Assembly (NCBI RefSeq): GCF_023955655.1
Contig: NZ_JAMXHT010000001.1
Coordinates: 186,001 to 250,000 of the forward strand
DNA length: 64,000 bases
Direction of reading: 5' to 3'
Source: Ralstonia soli
GTDB taxonomy: Bacteria > Pseudomonadota > Gammaproteobacteria > Burkholderiales > Burkholderiaceae
The first letter of the stretch is position 1, and each line of letters opens with the position of its first letter. The translations under genes and the position numbers were made by a program. Shown here piece by piece: positions 1 to 9,068 of this stretch. The notes beneath the pieces are model-generated. The model saw only the letters and a list, made by a program, of their open reading frames with translations. It had not been told where the DNA came from and ran no database searches.

Positions 1-157
1 TGGCCACCTGGTCGTGTTGGGCGATCGGTGCGGCCTTCACTTCGCCGTTGCGTTTGACGATGCTAAACACCTCACCTTGCCTGCCGCTCCCCAACCCTGT
101 TGCCGTGCCGAGCGCTGCCAAACGTGGTTTCGTCGCATTCCAGAGTGCCAGAGACCG
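1..157 (-). pseudogene. IS1595-family transposase fragment, frameshifted
   Basis: Read on the minus strand, three frames in succession give ECDETTFG, then GWGAAGKV, then VFSIVKRNGEVKAAPI, running off the window edge. These match the order of the DDE core of IS1595/IS1016-type transposases (a DE.YFG motif, a GRGAAGK loop, then VFG.LKR.GKV). The frame changes twice within about 100 bases, so it is a dead remnant, and only the middle of the gene lies in the window. The family call comes from motif order, not an alignment. Confidence 0.6.
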
Positions 158-672
158 CGCTTGCATGAACGCGCCGGCGTGATGACAACGACGAGCCTAG
201 GCTTCGGGGAGGGGGGAGTGTGTTCGGCGATGCCGAGATGGCCATGGTGCTGCTCGACCACCTCACACATCACTGAAACCGTTAACGAGTCGTAGCGCTT
301 CAAGACCGGCGTGGCGAAAGCTAGACCATCCCGTCGGAAAGGCTCAAAAGAGGCGGAAAACGAAGATCTATCCACACCGAAGTAACGCTTCACGTCGTTC
401 GGTGTGGGGCAAATTTGGCGCGCCAACAGAAGGGTTCGTCTGTGACCTAATAACCACTGATCCAAGAGCCCGTGCACGGACAGACGAGATGTTGTTGACC
501 AATGGAGCAGGGAGCTCTGGGGGGGGAGGGAAACCGTGTCTGGCAACGCGCTAGATGATCTTTACCGCCTGCGAGTGATTATTTCCGTCGTGAAAGAGAA
601 CGAAATGTATGAAATAACTGTCAGAACTAGCCATTTCAATAAATATCGTTTGAATGAGAGGTACCCGAAATG
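158..672. other. no gene recognised
   Basis: This stretch lies between the IS1595 relic and the terminator of the carboxylesterase gene. A minus-strand frame stays open across 37-546 but shows no recognisable family and runs into the transposase relic out of frame. It looks like decayed insertion-sequence flank. The last 130 bases are AT-rich. Confidence 0.4.
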
Positions 673-696
673 GCTGGCACCTACGTAGGTGCCAGC
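673..696. terminator. perfect 24-bp palindrome, likely terminator hairpin
   Basis: GCTGGCACCTA-CG-TAGGTGCCAGC is a perfect palindrome 19 bases beyond the stop codon of the minus-strand carboxylesterase gene. Its position and GC-rich arms suit a transcription-end hairpin. No clear T-run follows on the minus strand, so Rho-independent function is uncertain. Confidence 0.5.
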
Positions 697-714
697 ATTC
701 TCATCGCCTATGCC

Positions 715-2409
715 TTAAAGGCTCATGATGGCGTCTCGAACCTTTGCGTAAGGGTCTGAGACCACTTTCGATTTCGCGTCAAAAACCATTGTGGATCGCG
801 TAGTGGAATCGTATGCGGGCCACGCCAAGGTCGGCGTGGAAGGATTGCCGCTTCTCGCGAAGTTTGTCCACGCATCGAACATGCGACGCCCGACAGCGAG
901 TCGATCGTTGTTTGGGTCCGCCGACACGCGTAGGGCATCAGAATCCTTACCATCCCAAGCCGTGTCGTAATGTTGTACGTTGAAAACGAAAGGCAACTCA
1001 ACACCATGCAGGGCCCATTTCCCACGGAAACATGGCGTCTTCCAAGCACACTCATACATATGAACTGGTGCGCCCTTGCCGGCAAGAAGCAACTCAGACT
1101 GAGTCATCGCACCTTTCAAGAAGCCGATGTCAGTTGAAATTCGGACAAGTAGCTCTGGGTCGGAAAGTTTGGGCATTCGCCGCCGGTACTCTTTTACCAA
1201 CGGGAGAACCTGATCGGTGCTAACGTTGTAAAGTAAGTTAGATTTTGCGGCCATCTCCGCCATGGCTGCGTCGTCTTTTATTGGGTTGAACGCATCAAAT
1301 CCCATGAACGCTATAGTTTCATCAGAATCAATACCCATCAAAATTGGGACCTCGCGCGCAAAGGCTGGAGCGCTGCCACGCCAGATCATCTCAGGCATGG
1401 ATTTCCCGTCAGCTACAGGACCAAAAAGGATATATGGGCTGTAGTTTGTCTTCATTGCGAAGGCGACTTTGTCAAAGCATTTAAGGAGCGCCTGCGTGGG
1501 AACGGCCTGAAGTGCTTTGATATCGCCTCGTTTCAACTGAAGCTCGTCGAACACGGCATCAGTCGTAATTGAGGCCTCGTCTGCCTCGCGAACCTTCAGA
1601 ACAGAGCCGCTCTGGATAATGGCCTTATGGAACAGACCGCGGGCCTTCGGCATACCGAAAAGCGTACTGATCTTGCCGCCACCACCCGACTGGCCGAATA
1701 CGGTTACGTTAGACGGATCCCCCCCGAATTGCGAGATATTGTCTCGAACCCACTCAAGTGCTTGGATGATATCCAAATGGCCTGCGTTTCCGGAGGACGC
1801 GAATCGAGCATCATGCTGTGCACCCAGATAGGTGTAGCCGAAAATATTGAGCCGATGGTTGATACCTACGGTGACGACATTTCCAGTCTTGGCGATACTC
1901 CCGCAATTGTATACGTGCGAATAGCTCGATCCGAAGGTGTACCCGCCTCCATGCAACCATACCATCACAGGTAAGCGTGAAGACGCTGTTGCCTTCTCTG
2001 GACTGAATACGTTGAGCATCAGGCAATCTTCGGTCGCGGGACTTGGATCAAGCCACGGAGCAAAGTCAGGGTTGTTCTGCGCGCACTGGTTTCCCAATGC
2101 GAGTGCATCTCGCACTCCGGCCCATGGCTTCACTGGCTGAGGCGGCATGAACCGGTTCATGCCGCCGGTGTCGGCGCCGTACCTAATCCCAAGAAAGGAC
2201 GATAGTCCGTCATTTACGCGGCCACGCAATTTTCCGTGCCGTGTCTCGACGGTCTTGAACGAGGCATTTGCACGTGCGAGCCCCCCCGGCAACGAAATCA
2301 GAGACGCCGTTGCGCCAGCCATGCCGAGACGAAGCACGTCTCGCCGAGTAAAGCCGTCACGCTGATCGTAACTGTCGGACCTGTGTTTGGTGTCTACGTC
2401 GATGCCCAC
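715..2409 (-). CDS. Tat-exported type B carboxylesterase
   Basis: The 564-residue product belongs to the carboxylesterase type B/para-nitrobenzyl esterase family of alpha/beta hydrolases and should hydrolyse a carboxylic ester outside the cytoplasm. The N-terminus has a twin-arginine motif (TRRDVLRLG, about residue 22) followed by a hydrophobic segment ending LARANA. The oxyanion loop HGGGYTFG, nucleophile elbow GQSGGGG, acidic segment GIDSDET and histidine region HGVELPF are all present, so the enzyme looks intact. The start is GTG at 2409, preceded by AAGGAG. The gene stands alone, with a palindrome after its stop. Its substrate is unknown, but ester cleavage would suit the neighbouring CoA-dependent catabolic genes. 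Confidence 0.9.
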   Translation of the reverse strand: MGIDVDTKHRSDSYDQRDGFTRRDVLRLGMAGATASLISLPGGLARANASFKTVETRHGKLRGRVNDGLSSFLGIRYGADTGGMNRFMPPQPVKPWAGVRDALALGNQCAQNNPDFAPWLDPSPATEDCLMLNVFSPEKATASSRLPVMVWLHGGGYTFGSSYSHVYNCGSIAKTGNVVTVGINHRLNIFGYTYLGAQHDARFASSGNAGHLDIIQALEWVRDNISQFGGDPSNVTVFGQSGGGGKISTLFGMPKARGLFHKAIIQSGSVLKVREADEASITTDAVFDELQLKRGDIKALQAVPTQALLKCFDKVAFAMKTNYSPYILFGPVADGKSMPEMIWRGSAPAFAREVPILMGIDSDETIAFMGFDAFNPIKDDAAMAEMAAKSNLLYNVSTDQVLPLVKEYRRRMPKLSDPELLVRISTDIGFLKGAMTQSELLLAGKGAPVHMYECAWKTPCFRGKWALHGVELPFVFNVQHYDTAWDGKDSDALRVSADPNNDRLAVGRRMFDAWTNFARSGNPSTPTLAWPAYDSTTRSTMVFDAKSKVVSDPYAKVRDAIMSL

Positions 2410-3218
2410 AACTGTGCTCCTTGTCTTCGAGGGTAACCTGCTGGCCAGATCCGTCTGGTTGCCTTCATCTCCCTTCCTTTTCCGTTGGTTTAACGTACTA
2501 ATTGGTCAGAAAACGATAACTTGATGGTCTATAAAAAATACCAAAAAGTCAAGATCGTCCATGAGACTGTCCGGGAGCCCGCGACGACTGGGCTAACGAG
2601 ATATTTCAGTCGCCGGCATGGCGGGCGCGCCGTCACCAACATACTGCTTTCAGTGCGTGCAGCTCGTGGACTGACGCCGCAACCGCAGGGCTCCATGTTC
2701 GACACGGTCAACCAGACCTTAGCGTCAAACCGATTGGTTCTTCGCGGGATGGCAGGGCGAATGTCGAAGGAGGACGCTCGAAGCTATCGGGCCGAAATGT
2801 TGGTGCACGTAGCTCTTAGCATCCGGCGGGCGCCACCAATATGCGAACAGTGCCCGTGGGGAATAGCTTTCAACTTCCGCGCGAGGAGCGGTTTGGCGCA
2901 GAGGATTACTGCCCCTTTGAGCGGGCCAGCGAAAGCAAGCCGCCCGCATGAGGGAGCTAGCGCACGTCGAAGGTGGAGCGCTCCCAGATATGCGGAACCA
3001 CGCTGTCGGGAAACACTGCCGCTTATCGGCTGGTGGAAGGAGCAGCATGAAGTCCCGACAAAATCACCCATGTCGCCGGGAGCGTAGCTGGTTGATCGAC
3101 GACACAAGAGCGCGATCCCGAGTACTTGCAATTGGCTGCTATGCGCATGTCACGGGATAGTCCTGTATTTGCTGCAACCTGCGCCACGCTGTCCTATCAG
3201 CTACCAAAACCAGATCAC
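2410..3218. other. intergenic region, no gene recognised
   Basis: About 810 bases separate the carboxylesterase start from the hydrolase stop. Open frames on both strands (for example 2521-3087 plus and 2784-3131 minus) show no recognisable domain. The AT-rich part near 2490-2540 probably holds the carboxylesterase promoter. The rest may be decayed coding DNA. Confidence 0.4.
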
Positions 3219-4391
3219 TCAGGGGTGCTTGCATTCAATGCTACGCAGCGGATGATCTTGTTCGCGCCATGGTGATGACAGGAAGTGTCGTACCTGATCG
3301 GACTTTACTTCGGCCAATGTGGCGGGCCTCCAACTAGGTCGATGGTCCCTGTCCAGCAAAAGAGCACGGACGCCTTCCGCGAAATCGCCCTCGTCGACGC
3401 ACCGCACGACGACATCTAGCTCGCGACGAAAGCATTCCCCGAGCGTGGCCTCCCTTCCTCTGAGAACGGATTCTTTCGCCACGCTCACCATGAGTGGCGA
3501 GTTCTTCGTGAGCGCATCTCGCGTGTTAATCAGCCAGTCCTTACGGGCAGGGTCGTCTTCTACTTCGGCACTTTCTGCTAGCGATTGGACAATATCGACG
3601 ACCGACTTGGACGGGCGGAAGTGTGCATTAATCGCCGGAAGGAGGGTTCCGAGAGCGCAGTCCTCGTGGGGCTGATTGTTCGGACTAAAGACAGTGCGCA
3701 ACGAGTGAAGCAGGACATCCGGGAAAGCGGGATCGAGCAGGAATCGAGGCATTGCGACCAGACGTTCTTCGAAAGTGCTCAGCCACTCCGACGACACGCA
3801 TACATCCGCCAAGCCTGAAAACACTGCGTCCGGCCCGTTCAGTGCCACGCCTGTCAATGCGAGATAGAGAGCTACTTGTACTGGCATACGTGCAAGAAAG
3901 TAGCTCGCCCCTACGTCCGGAACAAGCCCAATTCGAGTCTCCGGCATCGCGAGCTTGGAACGCTCCGTCACTACGCGCAGCCATGCGCCCTGAGACAGTC
4001 CCATCCCTCCGCCCATCGTGATGCCATCTAACAAAGCGATCACAGGCTTGGGAAACTTGTGGACTGCAAAATCGAGCTGATACTCATCTGCAAAGAATTG
4101 CACCCAACTCCGATCTTTATTGGTGGCTTTGTCATAAAGGCTACGCACGTCTCCGCCTGCGCAGAACGCCTTCTCTCCTGCGCCGTGCAGTACCACCGCG
4201 ACGATCTCGCCGTCATCACGGCATCGCCGTAGTATGGCCCCCAAGACCAGAATCATGTCATGTGAGAGGGCGTTGAGAGCCTTCGGCCGGCACAGCGTGA
4301 TAATTGCGACCCGGTTGACGACCCGAAACGATACCGACGAACTCGTGTCGAGAACGCCTAGGGTAACTTCACTATTGACTTCGATACTCAC
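3219..4391 (-). CDS. 3-hydroxyisobutyryl-CoA hydrolase-like crotonase
   Basis: The 390-residue protein is of the crotonase (enoyl-CoA hydratase/isomerase) superfamily, in the ECH_2 branch that includes 3-hydroxyisobutyryl-CoA hydrolase of valine breakdown. Visible signatures are CAGGDVRSLYD (oxyanion hole; the GGDVR form is typical of this branch), GITMGGGMGLS, and PETRIGLVPDVGASYFLAR with the catalytic acidic residues. Its length suits the hydrolase better than classical hydratases of about 260 residues. The start is GTG at 4391 with GGAAAG upstream. A relic of another crotonase lies directly upstream, so this may be the survivor of a larger acyl-CoA gene set. It could also be a related acyl-CoA hydratase. 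Confidence 0.85.
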   Translation of the reverse strand: MSIEVNSEVTLGVLDTSSSVSFRVVNRVAIITLCRPKALNALSHDMILVLGAILRRCRDDGEIVAVVLHGAGEKAFCAGGDVRSLYDKATNKDRSWVQFFADEYQLDFAVHKFPKPVIALLDGITMGGGMGLSQGAWLRVVTERSKLAMPETRIGLVPDVGASYFLARMPVQVALYLALTGVALNGPDAVFSGLADVCVSSEWLSTFEERLVAMPRFLLDPAFPDVLLHSLRTVFSPNNQPHEDCALGTLLPAINAHFRPSKSVVDIVQSLAESAEVEDDPARKDWLINTRDALTKNSPLMVSVAKESVLRGREATLGECFRRELDVVVRCVDEGDFAEGVRALLLDRDHRPSWRPATLAEVKSDQVRHFLSSPWREQDHPLRSIECKHP

Positions 4392-4405
4392 GACGACTTT
4401 CCTTG

Positions 4406-4606
4406 TTACAGCGTGGACCAGACAGGGGTACTCTTATTGAGAAGCGCATTCACGCCCTCTGTCTGGTGAGGTCCATCCAACAAATCGACGAATCGCTTGC
4501 GTTCAACTGCAAGTACCACGGAACGAGGAACGACTTTCTCCCCGAAATGGGTCAGTTTCTTGTTGGAATTGACCGCTCGCGGATTGAGTGCAACTACCCG
4601 TCTCAT
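4406..4606 (-). pseudogene. enoyl-CoA hydratase C-terminal remnant
   Basis: The minus-strand frame ends with VERKRFVDLLDGPHQTEG then VNALLNKSTPVW and a stop. This is the usual C-terminal helix of enoyl-CoA hydratases (LERERF..LF.T.DQ.EG..AFLEKR.P.W). The catalytic core is missing, and upstream sequence shows no crotonase motifs. It is a truncated gene left beside the intact hydrolase gene, probably from a deletion. Confidence 0.55.
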
Positions 4607-4715
4607 TCATAACTGACGGGTCCGCTTGGGTGCCGCGTTCCTGTTGTTCCCGCAGCGTTCGCTCGAATTAATAAAAACTCCTGATCTAACTTCCGGTGTT
4701 AGAACCCAAACATGA

Positions 4716-5519
4716 CTAGATCAAGCCCGGGAGGACACACGAGTGTCCGCCATCTACGGGCAAACAGACGCCCGTTATAAAGCGGGCTTCGTCGGAGGAT
4801 AGAAACACTGCGGCACTAGCAATGTCCCACGGTGAACCAGGCTTTTTCATCGGCACTGCGCGGCTGCGCGCCGCTACCATCTCTTCGATCGACGAGTATT
4901 GAGCCGAAATCTGTTGATAGACGAGCGGAGTATCGATAACCCCCGGCATGATTGCATTGGCACGAATGCCCCTGTCGGCATACTGTAGGGCGATAGCGAC
5001 AGTGGCTTGGTTAACTGCTGCTTTGGAGGCGTAATAGGCGAAATATGAATACCCACTCCACCGGATTGCAGCTAGGGACGACACGTTGACAATGGCGCCA
5101 CTGCTCTGCGCTAGGAAGTGAGGCAGCACTGCTCGCACCGTACGGTGAACTGAACCCACATTGATGTCCATGGTGCGTTGGAATTCCGCGTCATCCAACT
5201 CAAGAGGCCCCCCTGGAGACGCAATGCCAACGTTGTTGTGCAAGATGTCCAAGCGGCCGAAGCGTTCGACCGCGGCCAGTACGGCACGATTGACTTCTTC
5301 TGTCCGCGTTACATCGGCAACTACACCGATCGATTCGTAACCTTCATCGCGGATTACCTGAGCGGCTTCCTCTGCTGCCTCTGCAACCCGGTCGACACAG
5401 ATTACAGCTGCGCCTTCTCGGGCATAGGCGACAGCTGTTGCCTTACCGTTGCTCCACTCATTGGGCGGTCCTCCCGCGCCAAACACAATGGCCACCTTAT
5501 TTTTGAGACGGTCAACCAC
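4716..5519 (-). CDS. SDR family oxidoreductase
   Basis: A 267-residue short-chain dehydrogenase/reductase, NAD(P)-dependent, probably oxidising a hydroxyl on a catabolic intermediate. Signatures: a cofactor loop FGAGG...NGKATA near residue 12 (a variant of TGxxxGxG), D-rich VCVDRVAE after beta-2, NNVG, the active-site serine in NVSS, YYASK, and an N-terminal-type PGVIDTP loop. I chose GTG at 5519 because AAGGAGTT sits just upstream on the minus strand; a longer frame to 5588 lacks such a site. The variant cofactor loop resembles that of the SDR at 44,042. It follows the next SDR gene and may share its transcript. Confidence 0.88.
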   Translation of the reverse strand: MVDRLKNKVAIVFGAGGPPNEWSNGKATAVAYAREGAAVICVDRVAEAAEEAAQVIRDEGYESIGVVADVTRTEEVNRAVLAAVERFGRLDILHNNVGIASPGGPLELDDAEFQRTMDINVGSVHRTVRAVLPHFLAQSSGAIVNVSSLAAIRWSGYSYFAYYASKAAVNQATVAIALQYADRGIRANAIMPGVIDTPLVYQQISAQYSSIEEMVAARSRAVPMKKPGSPWDIASAAVFLSSDEARFITGVCLPVDGGHSCVLPGLI

Positions 5520-5628
5520 ATTTAACTCCTTTTGCAACACCAATGGGGTGAGGATTTTTTCCGGTTCGCCTGATCGAGACCATGTCATTCATTACCTCGG
5601 CCATCGCTCCAGTGATGTCAACGGCGGG

Positions 5629-6399
5629 CTACGCTTCAAGCATTCCTGCGATTACGAATCCACCGTCAACTGCAAGTGTCTGGCCGGTAACATACGCAGC
5701 ATCATCGGTTGCGAAGAATGCAATCGCTGCGGCGACTTCCTCGGGCAAGCCATACCGCTTCATCGGAACCTGACGGAGATAAGCCTCGCGTGCCGAAGCG
5801 GAATGATTGCGCGCAAGTGCCGTCTCGATCGGGCCGGGTGCGACAGCATTCGCAGTAATGCCATAGACTGCGAGTTCAACTGCCATCTGGCGCGTCAGTC
5901 CGATCAGTGCTGCCTTGGAAGTCCCGTAGCCCGCACGCCCTGCCCCGGCGCGGATCCCGCTAGTCGAGGCAATATTGATAATCCGACCCCAGCCACGTTG
6001 CTTCATCCGCTGTACTGCATGTTGCGTCAGTGCAAGTGGCCCCGTTACGTTAATCTCGAAAGTGCGACGCCATGCGTCTAGCGGGAGCTCTTCGAAAGGA
6101 GTCAGGCTGGCAATGCCCGCGTTGTTCACAAGCACGTCGCAACGCCCTAATGTGTCGTCGAGCCTCGCAAAGAAGTCAGTGATTGCATCAAAGTTGCCTA
6201 CATCAAGCGCCATGCCTGTGGCAGCGTTCCCCTGTTCAGCAATCCCGGCGGCAACTGCTTGTGCCGCATCGACGCTCAAATCGGTAACGACGACGTGCAC
6301 CCCCGCTCGAGCAAGACGGGTCGCAACCGCACTGCCGATGCCGCCCGCGGCACCGGTGACTACTGCAACGCGCGCGTCAGTCGGAACATTCACTTCCAT
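5629..6399 (-). CDS. SDR family oxidoreductase, FabG-like
   Basis: The 256-residue protein has the full classical SDR set: TGAAGGIGSAVA at residue 15, NNAG, NIAST, YGTSK and the C-terminal TGQTLAVDGG. It is closest in layout to 3-oxoacyl-ACP reductase-like catabolic dehydrogenases, and should interconvert a hydroxyacyl and a ketoacyl group with NAD(P)H. It lies between the acyl-CoA ligase/thiolase operon and the SDR at 4716, so a 3-hydroxyacyl-CoA dehydrogenase role is a reasonable inference. The ATG at 6399 is preceded by AGGAGATACACGCTAT. Confidence 0.88.
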   Translation of the reverse strand: MEVNVPTDARVAVVTGAAGGIGSAVATRLARAGVHVVVTDLSVDAAQAVAAGIAEQGNAATGMALDVGNFDAITDFFARLDDTLGRCDVLVNNAGIASLTPFEELPLDAWRRTFEINVTGPLALTQHAVQRMKQRGWGRIINIASTSGIRAGAGRAGYGTSKAALIGLTRQMAVELAVYGITANAVAPGPIETALARNHSASAREAYLRQVPMKRYGLPEEVAAAIAFFATDDAAYVTGQTLAVDGGFVIAGMLEA

Positions 6400-6580
6400 A
6401 TAGCGTGTATCTCCTAGATACTAGAATTGAGCTTACGTTGCCGCGGCAGGAGAGGGCAGCTTTCCTCAACGCTACGTCGGCGACACAGTAAGAACGATAG
6501 AATTTCTGACACCGCAGTCACTGCCGCGAAAGCGGCAGGCCGCGCTGCACGTGGAGTTTCGTTTGGGCGACTGTTGATCG

Positions 6581-7450
6581 CTATGCCCTCGCAAACTCGA
6601 TGGGTTCAACCAATAGCTCGAACGTCACAAGCACCGGATTTGCCGCCCGGCGAAGGCGTCCTTCACTCAGGCCACCCAGATGGTCAACAAGGCCGACGTC
6701 GATGTTGGCGACCAAGTCCCCTTTCTCTGTCTTGGTGACAAGCCCGTCGCGAACGAATACCTCAGTCACGAAGGGAAGAACTTCGCGGCCATCGTCGAAT
6801 GTCGCGCCGATGAGGCTACCGACACCGCCATGCACCCGAGCACGAACAATTCCGCGAGCTCCGCATTCATCTTCAATAGTGGTACAGAAGTCTTCGTTCG
6901 GACGTATAGACATCGCGAACGGGCCGCTTTTGGGGAGCGGGGATGGGGACGACGCTACCGGCTCGAATAGAGAGAATCCTGTTTCCGGGCTGGGGACGAC
7001 TTCGAACGATGCGCCATCTAGGAACCATATGGAGGCATCGATTGGCTCAGAGATCACTGCATCGTTTGGCAACACGTGTCCACCGAGGCGCTGGCCGCTC
7101 TCGTTATACCAAGTGCCATGACAGTGAAGCCATGGCGAAGAATCACGTTGACCTACCGTGACGGAGGCATATTCCAGTCGGACGGTCCCCTCTGGCTGGT
7201 AGCGCTCGCTGAAGTACACCGCATGTTCAGGTGTCGGGGAAAGGGCTGGCATACAGTACGCAAAGGGATCAAAGCTTCCCCCGCGCAATCTGGCAACGGC
7301 GCTTTTTACATGGTTGGCGTCAAGGAGCGCAGCCAGCGTAGGAAGCAATGCGTTACCCGGCGGTAGCTTCACCTGAGCATGTCGGATATCGCAATCCGCG
7401 GTGCAGCGCCGCTGAACAGCAACCATTCCCGGATGCTCAATGTGGCGCAT
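6581..7450 (-). CDS. tandem PCC-domain (DUF296-type) protein
   Basis: The 289-residue protein seems to contain two copies of the PPC/PCC (DUF296) fold, a metal-binding beta-sandwich also found in plant AT-hook proteins. The first copy (about 25-155) has LPPGNALLPTLAALL and the His-rich SPWLHCHGTW...GGHVLPNDA. The second (about 175-285) has RPNEDF and RARVHGGVGSLIGA. Bacterial copies near acyl-CoA genes have no firmly established activity known to me. It overlaps the 3' end of the acyl-CoA ligase gene by 14 bases, so it is translated from the same message. A role in the CoA pathway is likely, but the reaction is unknown. Confidence 0.7.
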   Translation of the reverse strand: MRHIEHPGMVAVQRRCTADCDIRHAQVKLPPGNALLPTLAALLDANHVKSAVARLRGGSFDPFAYCMPALSPTPEHAVYFSERYQPEGTVRLEYASVTVGQRDSSPWLHCHGTWYNESGQRLGGHVLPNDAVISEPIDASIWFLDGASFEVVPSPETGFSLFEPVASSPSPLPKSGPFAMSIRPNEDFCTTIEDECGARGIVRARVHGGVGSLIGATFDDGREVLPFVTEVFVRDGLVTKTEKGDLVANIDVGLVDHLGGLSEGRLRRAANPVLVTFELLVEPIEFARA

Positions 7451-9068
7451 CGACCTTCTCCTTCAGGATCTCGATTTCAACCGAGACGCCACGCCGTGCG
7501 AGCTCGTCTTTCACTAGCCGCTTCGGCACTTTGCCGTACCCTGATTTTGGAAGCTCATCCCAGAAGTACACGCGCTTCGGAATCTTGTAGCGTGCAATAC
7601 GGGTGGACATCCATTCGAGGAGCTGCGTTTCAGTTAAAATCGCCCCAGGCCGAAGTACACACACTGCCACGCCCACTTCACCCCACTGCGAATCCGGTAG
7701 GCCCAAGACTGCGACTTCTGTCACATCGCCGTGCGTGAGGATCTTTTCTTCCAACTCGCGCGGGTAAATGTTCGACCCGCCGGAGATGTACATATCGGAG
7801 TGTCGCCCGGTGAGATACAGGTATCCGTCACGGTCCATGTAGCCTAAATCGCCGGTGCGGAACCAGCCGTTGCGAAATGCCTTTGCGTTGGCTGCTGGAT
7901 CGTCGTAATAGCCCACGAAGACCGCAGGGCCAATCGCGCAGATCTCTCCCGTCTCCCCGCAGGGAAGTTCATTCCCTTCATCATCCTGAACTGATACTTG
8001 AATGCCTGTACGCTCGTAGCCACAAGTGCCAGCGCGACCTGCAGCGCCTTGCTTATGATTCTGCGGGGGCAGAACGCTGATGTTGCCTGTCACTTCCCCT
8101 AAGCCGTAGTACTGAACAAGAACGGGGCCAAGTTTTTCGAGCGCGAGGTTCTTGTCGACCTCATACATTGGCGCTCCAGCGTATACGACATAACGCAGAC
8201 TCGAGTGGTCGTGTAAATCGACGCTTGGGTGTTCCACCAGCATCTTCAAGATGGTGGGTACGGTGAACATGTTGGTCAGGCGATGGCGCTCGATGAGCTT
8301 AAACGCTTGTTCCGCAGAGAACTTCTCCGAGGGTAGCAGGACAGTTTTTGCGCCTCGCGAGGCCATGATCAATTGATGCACGCCCGCACCGTGTGAAAGC
8401 GGTGCGACTACGAGCGAGCCGTCGCTGCAGTCAGTCCCCGGCATCAAGTCGGCCAAATGGTTATTGACAACGAAAGCCATCTGGCCGTGAGTGAGTACCG
8501 CGGCTTTGGGTTTGCCCGTCGTGCCGGAAGTAAAAAGGAACCAGCAGGGGGTGTCCCGGTCCACAGCGGCGTTAGGTACGGTACAACCGAGCCTCGCAGC
8601 TATGAGATCAGAGGCCCGAGGGCCGTCATCATGCGGCTCGGAACCCGTCAACCAGATCACCTGTGTGTCCGGTCGTGCGGCGCAGACGGCGGCAGCATAC
8701 TCGGGGAAGTCACTTTGGCACAAAAATATCTGGCTTTTCGATTTGTCCGCGATATAGACAACCTCGTCCGGCATGAGCCGGAAATTTGTGGGAACCCACG
8801 TGGCACCGAGCCTGAATGTCGCGAACATCGACTCGAACATCTCGTTGCTATTCTTCGAGTGAACGAGAACCGTGCTTCCTGCGCCCACGCCTCGCTCGGC
8901 GAGGGCAGCCGCGAAGGCGCTCACACGTGCATCGAACTCTGCCCAAGTCCAAGATTTCTCACCCCAAACAAACGCGACATGGTCGGCTAATCTGCGCGCA
9001 TTGTGTGTCGACCAATAGGCGAGGTTCATGACGCGGGTGGATGTTGGTGATTGAAAAACGGCGTTCAT
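7437..9068 (-). CDS. acyl-CoA synthetase (AMP-forming)
   Basis: The 543-residue ANL-superfamily ligase activates a carboxylic acid to its CoA thioester using ATP. Signatures: the P-loop-like LFTSGTTGKPKAA (about residue 180), VQYYGLGE, RTGDLGYMD with the ATP-binding Asp, the hinge GRHSDMYISGG, and the C-terminal catalytic Lys region LPKSGYGKVPK. All key residues seem present. The ATG overlaps the upstream thiolase stop by four bases (ATGA), so translation is coupled. With thiolase, SDRs and crotonases nearby, it probably feeds a fatty- or alicyclic-acid degradation route. The exact substrate cannot be read from sequence. Confidence 0.92.
   Translation of the reverse strand: MNAVFQSPTSTRVMNLAYWSTHNARRLADHVAFVWGEKSWTWAEFDARVSAFAAALAERGVGAGSTVLVHSKNSNEMFESMFATFRLGATWVPTNFRLMPDEVVYIADKSKSQIFLCQSDFPEYAAAVCAARPDTQVIWLTGSEPHDDGPRASDLIAARLGCTVPNAAVDRDTPCWFLFTSGTTGKPKAAVLTHGQMAFVVNNHLADLMPGTDCSDGSLVVAPLSHGAGVHQLIMASRGAKTVLLPSEKFSAEQAFKLIERHRLTNMFTVPTILKMLVEHPSVDLHDHSSLRYVVYAGAPMYEVDKNLALEKLGPVLVQYYGLGEVTGNISVLPPQNHKQGAAGRAGTCGYERTGIQVSVQDDEGNELPCGETGEICAIGPAVFVGYYDDPAANAKAFRNGWFRTGDLGYMDRDGYLYLTGRHSDMYISGGSNIYPRELEEKILTHGDVTEVAVLGLPDSQWGEVGVAVCVLRPGAILTETQLLEWMSTRIARYKIPKRVYFWDELPKSGYGKVPKRLVKDELARRGVSVEIEILKEKVDAPH

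Noticed and set aside
2521-3087. 188-codon plus-strand frame between carboxylesterase and hydrolase genes
   Set aside because: No ribosome site, no family and Arg/Ser-rich composition; treated as non-coding.
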